This document shows positions 52,465 through 62,712 of a stretch of 64,000 nucleotides of DNA, piece by piece. The notes under the pieces were generated by a model. It was not told where the DNA came from. It saw only the letters and a program-made list of their open reading frames with translations, and did no database searches. A program made the position numbers and the translations under genes. Origin of the DNA: Wurfbainia villosa (lineage: Eukaryota; Streptophyta; Magnoliopsida; Zingiberales; Zingiberaceae); the NCBI GenBank assembly GCA_025175895.1, contig CM046001.1, positions 27,724,314 through 27,788,313 of the forward strand. Reading direction: 5' to 3'. Positions within the stretch are counted from its first letter, which is position 1. Each line of letters opens with the position of its first letter.

Positions 52465-54659
52465 GGTTTCCGCATCGCAGGTGTGTTCGATCATGTTTCG
52501 TAAACATGAGCACAGCGGAAGCAATAAAAATAATAAATACTCCTATTTATTACAACACACACAACACACGCATGCTATTACAACAAGTGTAGACATAACC
52601 GTAAATTAAAATTGCAATAAAAGGAAATTAAACTACGTTATACCTTCCGTATGACGTGTAGCGGAACGGCATCAACCGAACGATCCTCGTAAGAATCGCC
52701 TCTATCCGATCCACGCCGAGCTCCTCGGGATGACTTCGCCAAGCCACGAGCTTCGCTTCGTGACGGGTTACTAGCCTCGTGTTGAAGACGACGTGATCGA
52801 GAGATGATCACGATCCAATCGGACCTAAAACAAGTCCTCAAGACTTGCTTCTCCGAGAGGTATTCACAACCGATTGACGAATCCTTCGCCTCCACCTCAG
52901 AGGATTACCGGAGATCAAATCCCGGTATGTTAGCCGCTGTCGAGCACTAACCGTCGTCCCAAACGATGCTCGACGAGAGGAGAAGCTGTCCAGAAAACTG
53001 GACAGCTTGGTGGAGGAGTAGGCGCCGCCAAAACAAGGAGAGAAAAGCCTCACCTTGATGCCAAACCTATAGGAGATCACGGAGGGTCGCCGGAGGTTCA
53101 CCGGCTGAGCTTGACGCTTGGGCGCGGCAAGTGTCTTGACGGCGGCACAAGGTCAAGCGGCGTGCTCTTGGATTGGCGCAAAACTCCTCCAAGGAGTGGG
53201 CGGCAACTCAAGGGGGGGGCTAGGGTTTGGATTAGTTAGGGTTTAACAATCCCTTAAGCCCACTTTTATAGAGAACTAATTCTCTTAATGGTAAATGGAT
53301 CATATCCATAAAGCCCGTTAACCCGCTCCATTAAGATAAGTTAAAATAAACCAAACCATGATGGTTTATTTTAAGTTAAAACGAACCGAACCAACTTTTG
53401 GTTCATTCGTTTAAAATAAACCAAACCCTTTGGTTTATTCTTATCCATTGGATTAGAACCAAACCATTTTGGTCCATCCATTACGTCTTCATAAGACGAA
53501 GCCCATCCACGCTTCCATTGCGACTGAAACAATTTCATGCTCGCTTTATGTTTGGTCCAACCAAACATAGTTTCTCTCGGTCTGAGAATCCCATTCTCAA
53601 GCTCGTTTTAAATCCTTTGGATTACACTTTGCGCGTGACCAAATAGGTTCTCGGTTTATGTTGGCCGCCGTCTATAATTAACCATTAATTATAGAACGCA
53701 TCATGAGTGGCACCTAGTAGTACATCATGATCCCCAATTAACCGAAAAGATCAACGGTTGATCCGTAACTATTTCAAACCCTTCAAGAGGCTCGAATGAA
53801 TCGTGCCCCATTCCTTCACTCATCTTATACCCACTTGGTTCGGGACATGGTCTATTGTGTCACCTCACTAGGTCGACTCACGTCCACACCTAGCCCAAGT
53901 ATTATTTCCTCGTCCCTCACGGATTCTAGTTACTCCACATGTATCGAAGAGTACTTTACTCTAAACATGTAATGCTTTGGCCAAAGACTTTAGTAACAAT
54001 CCGACGAGAGGCCATGGGTATACATCTCCTCACAAGGAGTGGTGAATCCTTTATAGGCTATTCAAACACCTTCGATCACTTCGACTTATACCCAATCATC
54101 CCGGGTCCACATCTCCTTTGAGATGTTTGCTTAAGATGTCAAAGCATAAGTCTCCATGATCAAGATGACTTGAATACCGCAAGTCAAAGGAACATCGCAC
54201 TTAAGCCACAGTAAGAACTTCATTGACATATCTATATATGCAGAGAACCATATGAAGTCTTACGGCTGGTCACTCCAATGAACTAGTTACCATAACTAGC
54301 ATCCACGATTAACTTCGGACATCACTATGTCTCCAGCCAGTGAGAATCAGCTGCTTGGATACACCAATGAGTATACCTCGTGCTAGTCTCAACAGAATTG
54401 ATGGTGTCCAGATTCATCAATTCATCGACTAGGGATAATTCCGATACATCACAATTACACATGTAGAGATACTCACTAGTTGTGATCCAATCACAAATTC
54501 TCTCATGCTGTGAATCGTATCGTGGACATTCAGTAAATGAGTTTAAGATCCAATCAAATACATAAAACATGTATACTCAAATAGTGAATCTTCATTTATC
54601 ATATAAATGGTTCATACATAAGGCGATTGCCTTAGGACATCTCTCATATATTACTAACA
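52465..54659 (-). repeat. 5' LTR of copy B
   Basis: About 2.2 kb. The minus strand starts TGTTAGTAATATATGAGAG at 54659. TATA box 53263-53270, hairpin 52983-53008. The outer part is as clean as the A 5' LTR. Confidence 0.82.
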
Positions 54660-56321
54660 AATCTAACCCAAGGTTGACTAGTTTCGATTCATTAAAATTA
54701 ATCAAGTAAAATTGAAGTCATCTCTTAAGAACACATAAGGATAACGTGTTTGATCATGTAGAAATGGGCGAGATGATCTTGGACTAATAATCTTCAACCA
54801 ACCTTTAAATTCTAATATCCGATCCAACTACCTTGTGTGTAGGATCAATGGATGTTAGACAGTGGGTGCTCCCGACATATGATCGGAAACCAACTTAAAT
54901 TTTCGAAGCTTAGATTCAAACGACAAGGATCGGTAACTTTCAGAAACAACGACAAGCTCAAAATCATCAGATCAAGTGATATTGAGCTAAATTCTAATTT
55001 CACGATTCACAATGTTTTATTAGTTGAAGATTTTCAATATAATTTACTTAGCGTGAGTCAATTATGTGATAACAACTATAAGGTTATGTTCTTAGAAAAT
55101 GAATGCTTAATTAAAACAAATGAAACCTCTAAAACAATAATTAAAGGAACTATGAATAGCAACATCTACATTATTAATTTATCTAACTTCTCAACCAAGT
55201 GTCTTATGACACAGCAAGAGGAATCTTGGTTGTGGCACCGACGACTCGATCACTCACACTCAAGACTCGTTCACAAGATGAGTCAGAGTAGCTTAGTCAG
55301 AGGTTTGCCCAACCTCAACAACTTAGACAATAAAATATATAATGCTTGCCAACAAGGTAAACAACCTAGGACACAACATCAACTAACTAATCAAGAATGA
55401 ACCAAAAGTGTGCTTGAGCTTCAACACATGGATCTATTCGATTCATATGGAGCCAAGTCACTTAATGGAAGTTAATTTTGCCTAGTCATAATTGACGACT
55501 ATTCTAGGTTTACCTGGGTTAGGTTCCTTAAACACAAAAGTGATACCTTAGACCAGCTCATCAACTTGTTTAAATTAATCAAAAACTAAAAGAACCTTAA
55601 AATTAAAAAACTTAGAAGCGATCATGGTGGTGAATTTGAAAACCACAGGTTCATAGATTTCCATAACCTAAATGGATACCACCATGAATTCTCGTGTCCT
55701 AGAACCCCACAATAAAATGGCCTAGTCGAGCGAAAAAATAGAACCCTACAAGAAACTGCTAGGACCATGTTGAACGAATACAACCTACCCGATAGGTTTC
55801 GGGAAGAAGCCGTTAGTACGACTTGTTATGTCCAAAATAGAATTCTTATGGTAAAGAGGCACTTTAAGACCTCATACGAAAACTACCATGACAAAGTATC
55901 TAACATTAAATACTTTAGAGTATTTGGATGTAAGGTACATATCCTAAACACTAAGGACTACCTAGGAAAATTCACATCCAAAACCTCCATCGATATCTTT
56001 CTAGGATACTCAACTACAAGTAGAGCCTATAGGGTATATAACAATGACACCCTTAAAATTGAGGAAACCATTAATGTAGTATTCGACGAAGGACATGAAC
56101 CTAAAAAATTTGTAGCAAAACCAACTAGCGAACTGATTCATACCAGACTCGACTCTGACCTTGAAAATGAGTCTAGTATTAATCCTAATTTGAGCCAGTC
56201 TAGGATTCAATCGAGTCATCCTATCGACCAAGTGATAGATGATGCTAACCCAAGTTATTCTAGGATTCAATCGAGTCATCCTATCGATAAAGTTATAGGT
56301 GATCCTAGCCTAGGGGTTTGA
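54660..56321 (+). pseudogene. Copia protease-integrase (H), one frame with several nonsense codons
   Basis: After about 190 bp of non-matching start, 54849 on reads MLDSGCSRHMIGNQLKFSKL (protease D-S-G), NLLSVSQLCDNNYKVMFLEN, WHRRLDHSHSRLVHKM ... NACQQGKQ (pre-integrase), MDLFDSYGAKSLNG (first D), RSDHGGEFENHRFIDF (second D), NGLVERKNRTLQETARTM (E), CYVQNRILMVKRHF and FRVFGCKVHILNTKDYLGKF. The frame is unbroken from 54852 through the RT start; the damage is in-frame stops (55398 TGA, then TAA near 55474, 55587 and 55712, and TGA at 56319). A 60-bp tandem duplication (RIQSSHPID twice) lies at about 56200-56300. Confidence 0.82.
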
Positions 56322-56357
56322 ACTAGATCATCATATAGAAATCTTAGTCAAATCTCC

Positions 56358-56912
56358 TTGATTTCGAAAATCGAACCCAAGACCATTGAACAAGCTCTTC
56401 TTGATCCCGATTGGATTATTGCAATGCAAGAAGAGCTAGCTCAATTTACTAGGAACGAAGTTTGGGAATTAATACCACCACCTAAAGGTAAATCAATTAT
56501 TGGAACAAGGTGGGTCTTCCGAAACAAACTTGATGACAAAGGTGAAGTAGTTAGAAACAAAGCGAGATTGGTCGCGAAAGGGTTTAGTCAAGTAGAAGGG
56601 TTAGATTACGATGAAACATATGCCCCCGTAGCTAGATTAGAATCCATCCGAATATTGTTGGCATACCCTGCACATCGAGGATTTAAATTGTTTCAAATGG
56701 ATGTCAAGTCAACATTTTTGAATGAACGTATTAAGGAAGAAGTGTATGTTAGTCAACCCCCAGGATTCGAAAGCTTAGATAAACCTGACCATGTGTTTAA
56801 ACTCAAGAAAGCTTTATATGGACTAAAACAAGCTCCTAGAGCTTGGTATGAGAGGCTTTCGGTATACCTTAAGTCCAAAGGGTTTAGCCAAGGCTTAGTC
56901 GACCCGACCCTT
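56358..56912 (+). pseudogene. Copia reverse transcriptase N-terminal half (H), truncated
   Basis: In phase with the integrase frame. IEPKTIEQALLDPDWIIAMQ, ELAQFTRNEVWELIPPPKGK, TRWVFRNKLDDKGEVVRNKA, GFSQVEGLDYDETYAPVARL, QMDVKSTFLNERIKEEVYVS and KALYGLKQAPRAWYERL, ending LVDPTL. The homology stops at 56912, where an inserted LTR begins, before the YVDD site. Confidence 0.85.
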
Positions 56913-57621
56913 TGTAGGGATTTTTTATGCAAAATAGCATATGCGCAATGGAAAAATAGGATCCCTTCCAAGTGATCCTTGCGAAAGAACACCTCGTACA
57001 AAAAATAAATTTCTCAAAACCTATCTTATAGGAGAATATTACCTTTGTTGTGTGCCCTTTTAAATCCCGCTTCTCCTTGGGTTTGTTGGATCTTTTAGCA
57101 CGTTCAAATGTCCATGCCTCTATATGTATCCACACGAGCAAGCTCTTGTCTCACAAAAGAAACTAGAAGAGCTCTCCTTTACTTCTTGCTAGAGAAGTCC
57201 CTAAAGGAGAGGAAGGTAGGGAAAAAGAGAAAGGAAGAAAAAGACCACTCTTCTTGCTACACTCACAAAAGCCACACAACCAAAGCCTCTCACCACCAAG
57301 CTCTCTCCAAGCCTCAAACTTCCAACTACTTGGCCGGCCACCCCATGGAGTGTTTTATAGGATTGGAAAAACCTTTAACCTCCTATCACATTCAATGCAA
57401 TCAATTGCATTGAAAAACAATCAAATAAGGAGTTACACTCCTTGTTTGGCCGGCCACATGTGGAGGAAATCCAAAGGTCAAAACCCTTTGTCTCCTTCCA
57501 CCTCATCAAGCTTAGGTGGCATGCTTATGTGGAATGCATGCATGTTGAATTAATCTTATTAATTCAATAAGCTTATGTTATCATATTGACGATAAGGGTA
57601 AGGGCAGGATCTTACCTGTCA
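56913..57621 (-). repeat. Copia-type LTR inserted in H RT
   Basis: Starts TGTAGGGATTTT (minus-strand end AAATCCCTACA) at the exact point where H RT homology stops. The other end is taken at 57621, where the minus strand reads TAAGGGTAAGGGCT then TGACAGG, i.e. purine tract then TG. TATA box at 57353-57359 and GGCCGGCCAC motifs (57332, 57451). A matching target duplication (CCCTT expected) was not found, so the right end is tentative. Confidence 0.55.
57353..57359 (-). promoter_or_regulatory. TATA box of LTR 56913-57621
   Basis: The minus strand reads CCTATAAAACACTCC. Confidence 0.55.
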
Positions 57622-57637
57622 AGCCCTTACCCTTATC
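57591..57637. repeat. Perfect 15-bp hairpin
   Basis: GATAAGGGTAAGGGC (57591-57605) and GCCCTTACCCTTATC (57623-57637), 17-base loop. It straddles the inferred LTR start at 57621. Confidence 0.7.
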
Positions 57638-58029
57638 TGTAGTACGAGGGAAAGATAAACTATAAGAACATAGGCTTAGTAAGATCCTACCTGTCAAGCC
57701 CGCCCTTTTCGGTCCCAGAATCCGGAAAGGTGGCGCGTGACGTGACCGTACATACATACATTACTTACAGCGGAAGACTTTATACATATTTCGTACTTTT
57801 TACAGCGGAAGACTTTAGACATATTTTTTTTTTCTTTTAAAACATAAACATGCATTGACATATATATATACTTCTTCTTCTTAACATAGAGCATGCATCA
57901 TAACATATATAGATACTTCTTCTTACTTCTTCTTTACTTCTTATTATTAACATAGAGCATGCATCATAACATATATAGATACTTAGTGCTTAGTTCAAGT
58001 TCTTAAACATCATCATCATAAGGAGACAT
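57622..58029. other. Repeat remnants between LTR and Gypsy tail
   Basis: A second ATCCTACCTGTCAAGCCC phrase at about 57685 echoes 57608-57626. Then two TTACAGCGGAAGACTTTA phrases (57765, 57800) of a kind common in plant Gypsy LTRs, and a duplicated CATAGAGCATGCATCATAAC phrase (57883, 57952). No coding frame. Confidence 0.45.
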
Positions 58030-58031
58030 AA

Positions 58032-58289
58032 GTGGGCCGCTATGAAGGGCGGATAACATACGCTGAGTTGTGCTGGGAACTACTGGAGCACAAGGTTCAA
58101 GAGAATCCTGTCGTAGAGAATCTTGTGGTAGCTAGCCTCGAAAAGAATGAAGAGAGTTCTATAAACAGTCAACTTATTGGCTAGCCTGAGACTATCCTAG
58201 TGAGGCCAAGGAAGATAGGACTAAAAATAATTACAACTGCACTAGGGTTTGTCCTAGTGGGAGTCGTAATGAACTATATTCTCAAGTAG
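58032..58289 (+). pseudogene. Unknown small reading frame ending in a hydrophobic segment, before a Gypsy 3' LTR
   Basis: Single frame of 85 codons with one internal TAG at 58182. It begins after a TAA without a clear ATG, reads WELLEHKVQENPVVENLVVA early and KIITTALGFVLVGVVMNYIL at the end, a typical membrane-spanning stretch followed by K and a stop. It lies about 320 bp upstream of the LTR start at 58613. I do not recognise the family; it may be the C-terminus of a Gypsy accessory product or chance. Confidence 0.35.
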
Positions 58290-58567
58290 TTTTGTTTAGA
58301 TTAGAAATAAGGAATGTTATATGTTAACATTTTCTTTTCTTTTCTGAAAGTATGAATAAGAAATGATAAGTTCGTTTACTTTGAAATTAGTGATTAGTTC
58401 ATTGCATGGGGTGTATATGGTATAGTTGATCAATGTCGGTTAGATTGGAATGTACGAATGATGAGTGGAGACAAAGTTTCCACTTGATTTTGTAAACCAA
58501 AAGTTTGAAGAAGCAACTTAGGAACGTGAGGATGACATGAAATAAAAATATCTGGAGTTGTTCTAAG

Positions 58568-58612
58568 TTTCGAGGACGAAACATTTATAGGTATGAAGGA
58601 TTGTAACGCCCG
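58568..58612 (+). other. 3' end of Gypsy interior with GAGGACGAA motif
   Basis: TTTCGAGGACGAAACATTTA followed by TAGGTATGAAGGAT directly before TGTAACGCCC. Plant chromovirus-type Gypsy pol ends with this FRGR-encoding motif followed by a polypurine tract. Confidence 0.6.
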
Positions 58613-58805
58613 CAAAATTCTAAACTATGCAAAGTAATTATATAGGTTTTAAGGCCATAAAAGGTTTAAAATAAAATAAAATAAAATAAAATGGTTATAG
58701 GTAGGATTTGAACCCTGAACCTCCTAATAGGGAGGTAGCCTTGACACCACTAGACCCTAGGATAATTTATGGATAAGATATATAAAGAATGTACAAGACC
58801 ATAGG
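58613..58805 (+). repeat. Start of a Gypsy 3' LTR, cut by the J insertion
   Basis: Begins TGTAACGCCCGCAAAATTC, the TGTAACACCC-like start of many plant Gypsy LTRs. Contains a pentanucleotide (AAAAT)5 microsatellite at 58667-58691. Ends where the Copia LTR of J starts at 58806. Confidence 0.62.
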
Positions 58806-60057
58806 TGTTAGGACCCTTTGGAACGGCTAGAGGGGGGGTGATTAGCGTTTCTTCGATTCTACAAACAAGTTAGCAGAAGCAATACAAATACGAAGATGAA
58901 TACGAATAAGTAATACGAAACCAATGCTAACACCCGATGTTACGTGGTTCAGAGATGACGCTCCTACTCCACGGCAATCCGTAAGGTGGATTAGTCCTAG
59001 CCAAGCTTCACTATCTTCTCCTTTGAGTGAGCCAAGGTGGAGAAACCTTTCTTACAATGATCTCCTCTTCTTTACAATGATGGATGATCAAGAACAAGAG
59101 AAGAGGAGGTTTTGAATTACTAAAAACACTTAGGAAGCTTGGTGAGCACGAGGATGTAGTTAGGATTTAGAGCACTAGCCTCACCAAGCTCCCCATGACC
59201 CCTTTTTATAGAAGAGGGGCTGTTTTTCCTGTTGGGCGTCGATCAGTCGACTGATGCATGCCATCGATCATTGCCGCCAAGCTAACGGCCAAACGCGATC
59301 TCCTCATGAGATTCGTAGCCGTAATTTCCAGCAAGGTGATCACGATCGATCCCTCCATCGATCGTGATGGGGTGATCGATCGAGTGACCAAGATAGCGAT
59401 CGAGTGAGGCGCTACTGTGGCGATATTTCTCTTGATCGGTCGGTGATGTCATTTTGATCGGTGATCGCGAAATCGATCATTGCTCTGATCAAAGCGGTCG
59501 GTGATGGCGAGTTTCATTACGACTCGGTCGAGCGCTGACCCGGTCGGTGATACATCGTATCGATCGTGATACTCATCAAGTATGAGTAATTCATACTTGA
59601 TTTTATACCCTAGACCTAGACTTAACCTTCTAGCTCCTCAATAAGCCTTGCACCTTCAGGATCCCTCCGAGTCTGCGACTTGTTCATCCTTTGCGCTTTG
59701 CTTCCAAGAGCTTCCTTCGGTTTCGTCATGTCTTGGGTTGCCAAATGCTTGGACTTTTCGCCTGCAAGATTACTAGCTCGGTCTTAGGCTGCCTGGACTT
59801 TACTTTGGACTTCCTTTGCCAAGGTTCACTTTGGACTTTATGCTGCCAAGACTACAAGCTTGGTCTTATGCCGCCAAGTCCATCCCTTGGACTTCCTTTG
59901 CCAAGATCATACTTGGACTTCCTTTTACCAAGTACTTCATCCTTGGATTTCCCTGTCACTTAAACACATTCGTAATTAGATCACAAGATATTGCCTAACT
60001 TAGATGATTAGCCAAACATCAAAACATATAAATGCTTGGAGCATTATTGCACCAACA
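58806..60057 (-). repeat. 3' LTR of J
   Basis: 1.25 kb. The minus strand starts TGTTGGTGCAATAATGC at 60057 and ends CAAAGGGTCCTAACA. TATA box 59203-59210. Upstream of it is one GATCAGTCGACTGATGC motif (59240) and many GATCGATCG / GATCGGTCGG variants (59340-59560) in place of the CAGTCGACTG clusters of the other LTRs. Confidence 0.88.
59203..59210 (-). promoter_or_regulatory. TATA box of J LTR
   Basis: The minus strand reads CTTCTATAAAAAGGGG. Confidence 0.62.
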
Positions 60058-60075
60058 ATCTCCCCCTTTTTGATG
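60058..60075 (-). other. Polypurine tract (J)
   Basis: The minus strand reads CAAAAAGGGGGAGAT directly before the LTR TG. Confidence 0.82.
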
Positions 60076-61059
60076 TTTGACAATCATTTAAGTTAGGTTT
60101 TTAAAGATACACACATAATCATCTAACTTAAGCATTCCTTCTCCCCCTTTGACATACATCAAAAAGAGAAGGATGAAAGAATTAAGAATGTTGGATCTTG
60201 GACTAAGGTATTAGATTGAAATTAAGCTCCCCCTTAATCCAAGATAGGATGTAAATTACATTTTAAGCAAAGCATAATCTAAAATTCAAAAGTTAAATCC
60301 TAACTTTGCACCAACAATGGTTTTGGGGATAAAAGGATAGAATTTATTAAAACTCCCCCTAAACCACTGTATTGAGCAGTCCTAAAACTCGTTTATACGC
60401 AATATTATCATACTAGAGTGTTAGGACATCAAAAATACACCAAATATTAGAAAATGGAGCTTATTATCAGAAAACCCAGTGTATCAGTCGGTAGTATACG
60501 AACGATCACTACTACTGAAATCGAAATTTCACCTTTTCATTTTTTAAATGCGGTAAAAATTATAGAAATCTCGAAAAATCATGAAATTTTGCGTACACAT
60601 TTCTGAAATCATACTTTATTAAGGAAAAATAATTTGAAAAATATATGTTTTCCAGATTCTAAGATTTATACAAATTTGGAAACTTACAAAAGTTCTAAAG
60701 AATTTTCAACCTTTGTATCACTTTTGTGATTCACTTGAAAACTGTTTTCCAAAATATAATGAACATAGTTTAAAATATATATGATTTGGAATTTCCAACC
60801 ATGTTCTTAGAGCTATGTACTCATTACTTGAATACAAGCCTTCCCAATGGTTGGTCCATAAGGTATTTATGTCTCTAGGTGTGTCATTGACTCATAGTAA
60901 TGCATCATAACAAGCATGATGAGCCAAGTACACCTTCCCTATCATCTCACATGGTTCTAAGTGTCTCAATACAAAAACCAAGGTTTCTTAAGGCTTTTTG
61001 TGAGATGTATCAAGGTATAAAGATAACATATAAACATGGGATCATGCAAACCTAGAATT
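60076..61059 (-). other. Non-coding tail between pol and 3' LTR (J)
   Basis: AT-rich, with GGGGGAG purine blocks (minus strand) near 60145, 60225 and 60353, as in the K2 tail. No frame recognised. Confidence 0.6.
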
Positions 61060-61410
61060 TTACTCTACAAGGCACATACCAAGCTCTCTCCTTAAAGATG
61101 AAAATTCATTTTCGGGAAGAGCTTTGGTGAAGATATCGGCAAGATTGGACTTAGATTCTACATAATTAAGCTCAATGTCCCCTCTTGCCACATGATCTCT
61201 TATGAAGTGATGTTTCACTTCAATGTGCTTGGTCCTAGAGTGATGTACCGGATTTTTGGTCAAGTTGATGGTACTCACATTATCACAATAAACTTTAATG
61301 TTAGAGTAGTGTAGCTCATAGTCCACAAGTGTATGCCTCATCCAAAGTAATTGAGCTACACAACCACCCATAGCCACATATTCGGCCCGGTTGTTGATAA
61401 AGCAACACAA
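61060..61410 (-). pseudogene. Copia RNase H domain (J)
   Basis: Reads NNRAEYVAMGGCVAQLLWMR, VYCDNVSTINLTKNPVHHSR, TKHIEVKHHFIRDHV and SNLADIFTKALPENEF, the end of Copia pol that degrades the RNA template. The catalytic E (AEYVA) and D (CDN) are present; the usual leading STAEA is changed to INNRA. Between 61411 and 61683 the connecting region (LDRKSTSGGCQFLG near 61460) is readable only across frameshifts. Confidence 0.8.
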
Positions 61411-61683
61411 TGTTGCTTCCTACTACTCAACTAACTAGGAGGACCCAAGAAATTGGCATCCACCACTAGTACTTTTCCTATCCAATTTGCACCGGCATAA
61501 TCGAATCGGTATAACCAAGTAATTCAAATGACCTAGTCCTAGGATACCAAAGTCCTACATTTAGGGTGCCTTTAATATACCTTAATATTCTTTTGCTACT
61601 ACCAAATGTGATTCTTTGGCACAAGATTAGTATCTAGCACACATACATACCGCAAATAAAATGTCGGCTCTACTAGCGGTTAG

Positions 61684-62535
61684 TTATAGTAAGCTACCAA
61701 TCATACTCCTATAAAGTTTAAGATCAATTGATTTACCTTCATGATCACTATCAATCCTAGTGCTAGTGGCCATAGGAGTGGTTACAATTTTGGCATTTTC
61801 CAAACCAAATTTCTTGATCATTTCATTTGCATATTTGGTTTGATAAATATGAATACCCTCATTTGTTTGTTTTTCTTGTAAACCTAGGAAAAAGGTAAGC
61901 TCTCCAACCAAACTCATTTCAAATTCATTTTTCATATTTTTTATAAAGTCTTGAAGAAGATCATCATTTGTTGACCCAAAAATGATATCATCAACATATA
62001 CTTGGGCTATGAATATATCTTTTAACGTTGACTTTATAAACAAGGTTTGATCTACTTGGCCTCTTCTAAAATCCTTAGAAATTAAGAAGGATGACAATCT
62101 TTCATACCATGCCCGGGGAGCTTGTTTTAACCCATATAATGCTTTCCTAAGCTTACATACATGATTTGGATAATCTATGTTCTCAAATCCAGGTGGTTGC
62201 TCTACATATACTTCCTCCTTAATAAAACCATTTAAGAATGCCGATTTAACATCCATTTGGTAAAGTTTAAATCCCATGAAGGAAGCATACCCTAAGAGTA
62301 TCCTAATAGATTCTAACCTTGCAACCGGGGCATAAGTTTCATCATAGTCAAGCCCCTCAACTTGATTGAATCCCCTAGCAACCAACCTAGCCTTATTTCT
62401 AGTGATATTTCCTTGATCATCTAGCTTATTCCTAAAGACCCATCTTGTAGTAATTATGGTGCTATCATTGGGTCTAGGCACTAATTCCCACACTTGACTT
62501 CTCTCAAATTGAGCCAATTCATCTTGCATTGCCAA
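61684..62535 (-). pseudogene. Copia reverse transcriptase (J), frameshift at its end
   Basis: Copies element RNA into DNA. MQDELAQFERSQVWELVPRP, TRWVFRNKLDDQGNITRNKA, GFNQVEGLDYDETYAPVARL, QMDVKSAFLNGFIKEEVYVE, KALYGLKQAPRAWYERLSSF, the active site YVDDIIFGSTN, and LYRSMIGSLL. There a one-base deletion produces TAA at 61684. In phase with the integrase frame upstream. Confidence 0.86.
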
Positions 62536-62712
62536 AATCCAATCCGGATCATGTAATGCATCATTGATCGATTTGGGCTCAATTTGTGAGATAAGAGCAA
62601 CTTGACTAGTAGGAGGTCTATGAAATGACCTAGTTCTTACTCCTTGAGATAGATCTCCTACTACTTGGTCAAGTGGATGATCTTGATGAATTCTTAGGTT
62701 TCTAGAAGGGGT

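Larger units (their letters stand above)
45736..54659 (-). mobile_element. Ty1/Copia element, copy B of inverted pair, 3' LTR truncated
   Basis: Minus strand: 5' LTR 52465-54659, altered primer site 52450-52461, leader with four hairpin motifs, gag 51183-50490, protease about 50350, integrase 50276-49053, RT/RNase H 48850-47418, 3' LTR 47402-45736 lacking about 500 bp at its end. H pol resumes to the right at 54660. The bases flanking the outer ends of A and B (TGAAC at 37500-37504, AATCT at 54660-54664) do not match, so the pair is not one simple insertion. Confidence 0.83.
32792..56912 (+). mobile_element. Ty1/Copia element, split and 3'-truncated host of nested insertions (H)
   Basis: Plus strand: 5' LTR 32792-33898, primer site, gag 34102-37504 (with a solo LTR inside), a 17-kb foreign block 37505-54659, then protease-integrase 54849-56321 and reverse transcriptase 56358-56912, where another LTR cuts it before the YVDD site. 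No 3' LTR is in the window. Protein phrases place it in the same broad Copia group as the elements at 1-2971 and 58806-64000. Confidence 0.82.

Noticed and set aside
37505..54659. Interpretation of A/B as a single foldback read artefact of one copy
   Set aside because: The arms differ by real-looking substitutions and indels in the leader (for example GATTTGGAGAATC versus GATTTGAAATC) and by the 33-bp integrase deletion, so two distinct copies exist; mis-joining remains possible.
37500..54664. Interpretation of A plus B as one inserted unit with target-site duplication
   Set aside because: Bases at the two outer edges differ (TGAAC versus AATCT), so a single insertion event is not supported.
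56913..58805. Resumption of H reverse transcriptase after the LTR at 56913
   Set aside because: No YVDD or RNase H phrases in any plus-strand frame up to 58805.
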